Assembly (NCBI GenBank): GCA_022266195.1 | Contig: WHVY01000006.1 | Span: 4,898,001 to 4,962,000, forward strand | DNA length: 64,000 nt | Source: Tetranychus cinnabarinus | Lineage: Eukaryota; Arthropoda; Arachnida; Trombidiformes; Tetranychidae | Reading direction: 5' to 3' | Shown here: in pieces, positions 60,401 to 64,000 of the stretch | How positions within the stretch are numbered: the stretch's first letter is position 1 | Layout of the letters: every line of letters begins with the position of its first letter | Translations under genes and position numbers: made by a program | Notes under the pieces: generated by a model | The model's database searches: none | The model's input: only the letters and a program-made list of their open reading frames with translations | What the model was told of the DNA's origin: nothing

Positions 60401-63088
60401 ACCATATTTCAGCAATTCTTTAATTTGCTCATCCATTATCTTTCTCTTGACTGGACCAAGGCGATATGGATTACATTGCGGTATCGGGTTCAAACCAATG
60501 TCAATTTTAATTGGAACAATGTCAGGAGAAATTTTTCCTAAATCGTATCGATGCTTTGAGAACAAATCTTGATTCTTGAATAAAAACTTTATCATTTGAG
60601 ACTTTTCGTCGATGTTTAAATCTTTTGAAATTGATTTAACTAATGTTTCATCCAAGTCGACGACTTGTTTAGGGAATTCATCTTTTCTTTCGTTGAGTTT
60701 TCTTTTTTGAATGAAATGACAATATTGCTTATCGACATTTACTGCATTAACTGTTGAACTAAGTCTTTGTAATTCACTATTGTATTGATGATTTGATGCA
60801 TTCTTTCGTCTTCTTGCTCGTCTTCTTTGATTAATTTTTGTTTTGTTTGGTGAAATTTCATTTGATTTTTGTGATGTGTTGAATGATTTTGAAGTCGACG
60901 ACTTCAGTTGTTTAGATGTGTAATGATGATTTGAGTTTGATGCTTTTTGATTTGATAAATTCATTTGCTGAGATGATTTAGATGATTGTTGATGAGAAGA
61001 AGTAGAAGGAGAATTAGAAGTAGAAGGAGAAGTCGATGACTTCTTATTAAAATCGTTTGATGATGATGTGATAGCTTTCACATTAGTTGCTTGTTTTCCA
61101 AACACTTTCGGGAAATAGTCATAAAATAAGTATGTCCAACATCGTACGTCGGGACATCTAATTTGAACATGGACTGGAGAGTTACAACGATGAATTTTCC
61201 ACTTTTTAGAGACGGGATCACCACTGATTTGAATGGATGCAGCATGAATAAAATTGTGACCAAGGATGAGGTCGTATGACAATTTATCAAAAACGTACAC
61301 CCTGATTGCTTCTTCTTGAAAGTTAGGGTAAACTCGTACGAAAATCTGGGTTACTCCAATTGTTTTGACAGGTGAATTGTCGTCAGAAAAACCATTAAAC
61401 TCGTGTTGAGATTTGTAGATCAACAGACCTAACTTATTCGACAAATCGTAAGACATAAGCGTAGTACCGGCACCAGTATCGACTAAGGATCGGACCTCTT
61501 TTACTTTCTCTTTATCTAAGACTTGGACTTGTAAAGTTGGATCATTCGCACTGGAAGAGCTTGGAATGGTTGAGACATTTACTGTTTTATTTGAAGCTTG
61601 ACCTTGTTCGATTTTCATTTTGGTTCTGCAGTCGGCGACTGCATGTCCCATTCTACCGCAGAAATCGCATTTCATAGGCTGACCGTGACTTTGATTATCA
61701 GGTTTTTGTTCAGATTTTTCTTTAGGTGAAGAATTGTATTTTCTTTCAGAGCTTTGATTATGATTATGATAACCTTGATAGTGTGTATTGGGTCTGGGAT
61801 TGTAATTTGAATTTTGAGTTTGATAATTTGTAGGGTAACTATTTCGATAAGGTTTAACATTTCTAGGGTTATATTGATTCATTTGATTCATTTGATTAGG
61901 AGTTTTATATGGATGATAAGGATAATTTGGTTTAATATTTTGATTCTGATAATGAGGTTGAAAATTGTTTATTTCATTATTGTAGGTTTTTAATGCAGAT
62001 TTGATTGAATCTACTGTTTTGTAGGTGACCTTTTTAATTAGTTTCATTTTCAGTTCCTGAGGTAAAGTAGAGATAATAAGTAAGACAATTGCTTCTTCAT
62101 GTACTCCTGGAATTTTCATTTGTACTGCTTTTCTAATTTTTTCGCAATAGATGACTGGATCTAAACCTCTATGAAATTTTGAATTGAAAATAGTTTGCAA
62201 AGCTGAAACTAATTCATGATGTCCTATGTGATTTTCTCTTAGTTTGTTACAAATAGATTTAAAGGATAGATTTGGATCACCTAATAGAAGTCGTTTGACT
62301 TCTTCGAGTAATTCCTTAGTTAAATTGAGTTTAAGAATTTTGATAGCAACTGTATCACTAAATTCAAGAGTTTCAATTGCTGCTTCTAAACCATCTAACC
62401 ATTCGTGTAAATTTTCATTTTCTTTTATCTTTTTGTAAACTTTTAACCAAGAAGTTTGAAAATCACTAGTTTGACCTTGAGATTGAAAATATTGAGGTTG
62501 ATTATATTGAGGCTGATTAAATTGTGGTTGAACAATTTGACTTTGATTAAACTGATTTTGGTTATTTTGAAACTCGCTGTTCTGATTATTTGATGCTAAG
62601 CTATCGAAAGTAACTGTAGCTGGATAACGAACTGGACTTGAAACTGGATTGTTAGCAGAAGGTTCTTCAAACTCTGTACAATTATCATTTCTATCATTCT
62701 CGACTGAGTTTCTATTAATTGTTGAAAAGAAAATTTTAATTTGAGTATCAGTTAATCGACCTTTCAGCTCCTCATAAGTCAACGACTTATTTTCATCTTC
62801 AAAGAAACCTAATTCGATTAATGTTCTAATATTCTGTTCTGTCATACCATTTTTTCTCAAAGCTTTCATTTCATCTGGACATTGTAACCAAGTATTATCA
62901 AAGGGAGTGGTAGGGTTGGGTTTGGAATGGGTTACATCACCGTAAAAGGTCATCATAGTCATTAAAGCTTCATTAAATCTCCTCGTAAGATAAGGCTGCT
63001 TCGGAATCTTTTCCACACCTAAGTCTTTGATGAAGGCAATTTTATTTGCTTCGACCTTTGCGTATTCGCCAATGGTTGTTTCGGCCAT
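57437..63088 (-). CDS. Gag-Pol polyprotein of Ty3/gypsy-type retrotransposon
   Basis: One uninterrupted frame from the ATG at 63,088 (MAETTIGEY) to TAG at 57,439-57,437, about 1,883 residues. The frame is open 18 codons further upstream but without ATG. Residue numbers below count from 63,142. Gag: Gln/Asn-rich region, then a CCHC zinc knuckle near residue 495 (CDFCGRMGHAVADC). Protease near 554 (VDTGAGTTL). Reverse transcriptase with LPMGLADSPAYF and the YIDD active site near 1,039. RNase H starting VDASSVAIGG near 1,187. Integrase with an HHCC region, then D (QIDIQGPY, about 1,565), D (QTDNGPC, about 1,622) and E (NGLVERVN, about 1,658). A basic GPY/F-like tail follows and no chromodomain is seen. 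Gag and Pol share one frame, so no frameshift is needed. It copies the element RNA into DNA and integrates it. Confidence 0.95.
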   Translation of the reverse strand: MAETTIGEYAKVEANKIAFIKDLGVEKIPKQPYLTRRFNEALMTMMTFYGDVTHSKPNPTTPFDNTWLQCPDEMKALRKNGMTEQNIRTLIELGFFEDENKSLTYEELKGRLTDTQIKIFFSTINRNSVENDRNDNCTEFEEPSANNPVSSPVRYPATVTFDSLASNNQNSEFQNNQNQFNQSQIVQPQFNQPQYNQPQYFQSQGQTSDFQTSWLKVYKKIKENENLHEWLDGLEAAIETLEFSDTVAIKILKLNLTKELLEEVKRLLLGDPNLSFKSICNKLRENHIGHHELVSALQTIFNSKFHRGLDPVIYCEKIRKAVQMKIPGVHEEAIVLLIISTLPQELKMKLIKKVTYKTVDSIKSALKTYNNEINNFQPHYQNQNIKPNYPYHPYKTPNQMNQMNQYNPRNVKPYRNSYPTNYQTQNSNYNPRPNTHYQGYHNHNQSSERKYNSSPKEKSEQKPDNQSHGQPMKCDFCGRMGHAVADCRTKMKIEQGQASNKTVNVSTIPSSSSANDPTLQVQVLDKEKVKEVRSLVDTGAGTTLMSYDLSNKLGLLIYKSQHEFNGFSDDNSPVKTIGVTQIFVRVYPNFQEEAIRVYVFDKLSYDLILGHNFIHAASIQISGDPVSKKWKIHRCNSPVHVQIRCPDVRCWTYLFYDYFPKVFGKQATNVKAITSSSNDFNKKSSTSPSTSNSPSTSSHQQSSKSSQQMNLSNQKASNSNHHYTSKQLKSSTSKSFNTSQKSNEISPNKTKINQRRRARRRKNASNHQYNSELQRLSSTVNAVNVDKQYCHFIQKRKLNERKDEFPKQVVDLDETLVKSISKDLNIDEKSQMIKFLFKNQDLFSKHRYDLGKISPDIVPIKIDIGLNPIPQCNPYRLGPVKRKIMDEQIKELLKYGIIEKSNSRGCSPAFLVEKSNGSHRLVTSFVELNAICRTRKFPMPNVDDFIQALAGYNYFISIDFSQGFHQIELAPEEREKVAFVTECGKFQYVRLPMGLADSPAYFQEFVNRILGDLLYNSCLAYIDDVIIFGQTFDELLANAEKVFSRIKDYGLKIQPEKCKFGHTEIKFLGYIISGSKVKADPSKVERLSQFQPPKDIKSLQSQLGLFNYLSKFIPNYSTLAAELFQLISKKNSKFKWLPIHQQCWQKIKDSLIKDCELSQFDPEKDHKLLVDASSVAIGGMLVQLEENDWRPVSYFGYKLAKHQLAYTITEKECLAVVVGIKKYQHYLVGKRFVVVSDHHALCSLKKIEYKCTRLHRWATLLAQFDYVIQYEKGETHPADCFSRSTEWKHKKVGTLQEEDFYKYLHYAREVTSTSNQNQESASNQENSSINQESSIQQNNSKQKSLTSKPDEEEICDIDIIKEIDYADKLPRIFYARSLINEISEKMEQPDIFDNTTFNNIIHHVNFCANEDLKNNESTIKSEQQKDNHIKSIIKQVQSGDIKNSYFIKQEVLYKKLKNGKSAIVLPSSMIKKVFKSYHDDPIGGHYGLKPTLRKVKSTFWFPNMEEIIKNKVMKCEKCVKFKPKTVNHEIQREMPIPAEPFERIQIDIQGPYHMSKRRNKYLIVAVDVLTKFVFAKAYANQRSKEVIDFCNLLTTFIGIPKLIQTDNGPCFRSDEFINYLNQNGIRHQRSAPYRPQSNGLVERVNSIIGQRIKMFSDNRKEWDTKIREILISYNSTPSESRGLSPHQLLFNTQPNNPLLNQLEITQAKDERSINEIRENMRSKMKETQDKRLSNLKSKNIPFKPGDIVAKKVQLQDKNLGKLTPSYNGKYVIIEVYESAVKMMNLKNQRLEKANFVHIKLIETPVEEQVVDLQSEININYIQFNIPKENEKILNQKLKQIQSNQRSLQLLSKKFKLQWFECIKIADHENFNYQYTVLKHYLSS

Positions 63089-63369
63089 CTTAAAGTCGAT
63101 GACTTTATCGGTGATAGTAAGTTGAGAGAGTTGGTGACACAATTTGTCAATGAGTAAATTGATGATAATGATGAATGGTTAAAAACGCTTGATGAGAAAA
63201 TTATGTCTGGCTGGCTTTTCTTAAAGTTAATTGGAGAGTTTTTATTGTTTGTTGAAATGAGGTTTCAGTTTTTTGAAAGAATTCGGCGAATTCTGTAAGT
63301 TGATCTGGTTGAACAATTCATTCACTTGTCAGAGAGTCACTTTTAATCACTTGACACTAAACAGGAAAA

Positions 63370-63387
63370 CGCAGGGCATCTCCACCA
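63370..63387 (-). other. Primer-binding site
   Basis: Two bases after the 5' LTR the minus strand reads TGGTGGAGATGCCCTGC. TGG matches the CCA end of a tRNA, as expected for the primer of minus-strand DNA synthesis. I cannot say which tRNA. Confidence 0.6.
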
Positions 63388-63389
63388 TT

Positions 63390-63822
63390 TGTTGGGGTAC
63401 AACAAAGATCTTTATATTTTAAATGTTTCCACTTAGAAGTCGCTCGACTTCTCGATAGCACAAGGTAATAAAGGTCTCAATCTTTAAAGGGTAATGAATT
63501 GTAACTCAAGATATTTACTAATTGAATATAATATTTATTAAAGGAAACTGAGGAATACTAATTGGGTTCACACTACAATAATGGGTAAAGGGGAGAACTT
63601 AGGTTTAACATGTAACAGAGTTGTCAATAGTCTAGCTAAGTCTGAGGAAAAGGAAGAAGGGGAGAGACATTTATAGTCACTAAGAAACAGTTGAAAATGT
63701 GCGTAATTTGAAATTAACAAATAAGCGTAAAGTAAGATAAGAAAGGAGAAAATATGTTGAAGGTAAACTTAATTGGTCAATGAAAGGGGGAGCGAACAGT
63801 CGTACGACTGTTATCCCTAACA
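63390..63822 (-). repeat. 5' LTR (433 bp)
   Basis: Identical to the other LTR except for one A/G difference. It contains two palindromes, AGAAGTCGCTCGACTTCT (63435-63452) and AACAGTCGTACGACTGTT (63795-63812). It should carry the promoter; I do not see a clear TATA box. Confidence 0.95.
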
Positions 63823-64000
63823 ACACCAATTGAAACCATTCTCGACTTTTTTCTCTCTTTTTTCGACTCTATTCTCTTTCTCTTTTACTTTCTCGATATG
63901 CTTTTTCTACTTTGCTTTTTATTCTTGTTCGCCATTTTTACCCTTTTCCTTTATTTACTTATATTTGAGCTGTTTATTTCGTTTACTTTGACTGAGTGCA
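63823..64000. other. Flanking host sequence right of the retrotransposon
   Basis: CT-rich non-coding sequence beginning with the ACAC duplication. Too short to assign. Confidence 0.6.

Larger units (their letters stand above)
53934..63812. repeat. Family of about 27 short palindromes across the retrotransposon
   Basis: Consensus AGAAGTCGATGACTTCT: arms AGTC...GACT with a 2-5 base centre. Starts: 53934, 54294, 54645, 55461, 55681, 56095, 56204, 56641, 56925, 57236, 57540 (degenerate), 57652, 58038, 58321, 58592, 59048, 59147, 59826, 60653, 60890, 61028, 61627, 62286, 62774, 63091, 63435, 63795; a variant (AGAATTCGGCGAATTCT) lies at 63278. Outer arm bases vary in matched pairs: GAAAGTC/GACTTTC, GCAAGTC/GACTTGC, TGCAGTC/GACTGCA, ATAAGTC/GACTTAT, TAAAGTC/GACTTTA. 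None was seen in the flanking host DNA. Confidence 0.9.
53889..63822 (-). mobile_element. Complete Ty3/gypsy-type LTR retrotransposon with an extra exonuclease/RING ORF
   Basis: A 9,934-bp element on the minus strand. LTRs of 433 bp at each end start TGTTAGGG and end CCCCAACA (minus sense). They are flanked by a 4-bp duplication, ACAC (53885-53888 and 63823-63826). Order in the sense direction: 5' LTR, primer site, Gag-Pol (protease, RT, RNase H, integrase), single UAG, second frame with a RING-like cluster and a DEDDh exonuclease, purine tract, 3' LTR. RT before integrase places it in the Ty3/gypsy order. All catalytic motifs are intact and the LTRs differ at one position, so it inserted recently and may be active. 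It carries about 27 copies of a short palindrome. Confidence 0.95.

Noticed and set aside
1..64000. tRNA genes, CRISPR arrays, bacterial operons
   Set aside because: I looked for tRNA box-B-like motifs and regular spacer arrays and saw none; the gene structure is eukaryotic.

Overview
The window is animal nuclear DNA, most likely from an arthropod. It is AT-rich, with small exons in long introns, GT/AG splice sites with consistent phases, arthropod-type cell-surface genes, a mariner transposon and an LTR retrotransposon. I cannot name the species; a compact, AT-rich arthropod such as a mite would fit, but that is a guess.

Layout. (1) 1-13,332: no coding exon seen, possibly a long intron or the upstream side of the next gene. 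It holds a dead mariner (9,554-11,514), which is itself split by a 673-bp insert bounded by a 17-bp target-site duplication. Read on the minus strand, the insert begins with what looks like an HDV-like self-cleaving ribozyme, so it is best explained as a short retroelement. (2) 13,333-22,764, plus strand: seven 3'-terminal exons of a sidestep-family receptor (Ig domain, FN3 domain, membrane segment, Asn-rich tail). (3) 22,841-26,816: intergenic, with a deleted Argonaute fragment on the minus strand among copies of a TGACCT-rich dispersed repeat. (4) 26,861-48,843, minus strand: five exons of a multi-CUB / LDLa / transmembrane protein with the architecture of LEV-10 and Neto. Further 5' exons must lie at higher coordinates. 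One 3' splice site of this gene follows a 447-base stretch without any AG. (5) About 48,844-53,888: mostly non-coding, with one possible plus-strand exon carrying half of a C2H2 finger. (6) 53,885-63,826: a complete, young Ty3/gypsy-type LTR retrotransposon on the minus strand, with LTRs of 433 bp that differ at one base and a 4-bp duplication.

The retrotransposon is the most unusual object. Gag and Pol are one open frame. After a single UAG the same frame continues for about 1,024 codons into a second protein with a RING-like cysteine cluster and a DEDDh exonuclease domain whose five catalytic residues are present. The element also carries about 27 copies of a short palindrome (consensus AGAAGTCGATGACTTCT) in its LTRs, leader and both coding regions. 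Identical copies are read in all three frames, and the outer arm bases change in pairs, which points to a nucleic-acid-level function.

The two cell-surface genes converge (plus strand ending near 22.8 kb, minus strand ending near 26.8 kb). Sidestep-family proteins act in axon guidance and LEV-10/Neto proteins in receptor clustering at synapses, but nothing here shows that these two genes work together.
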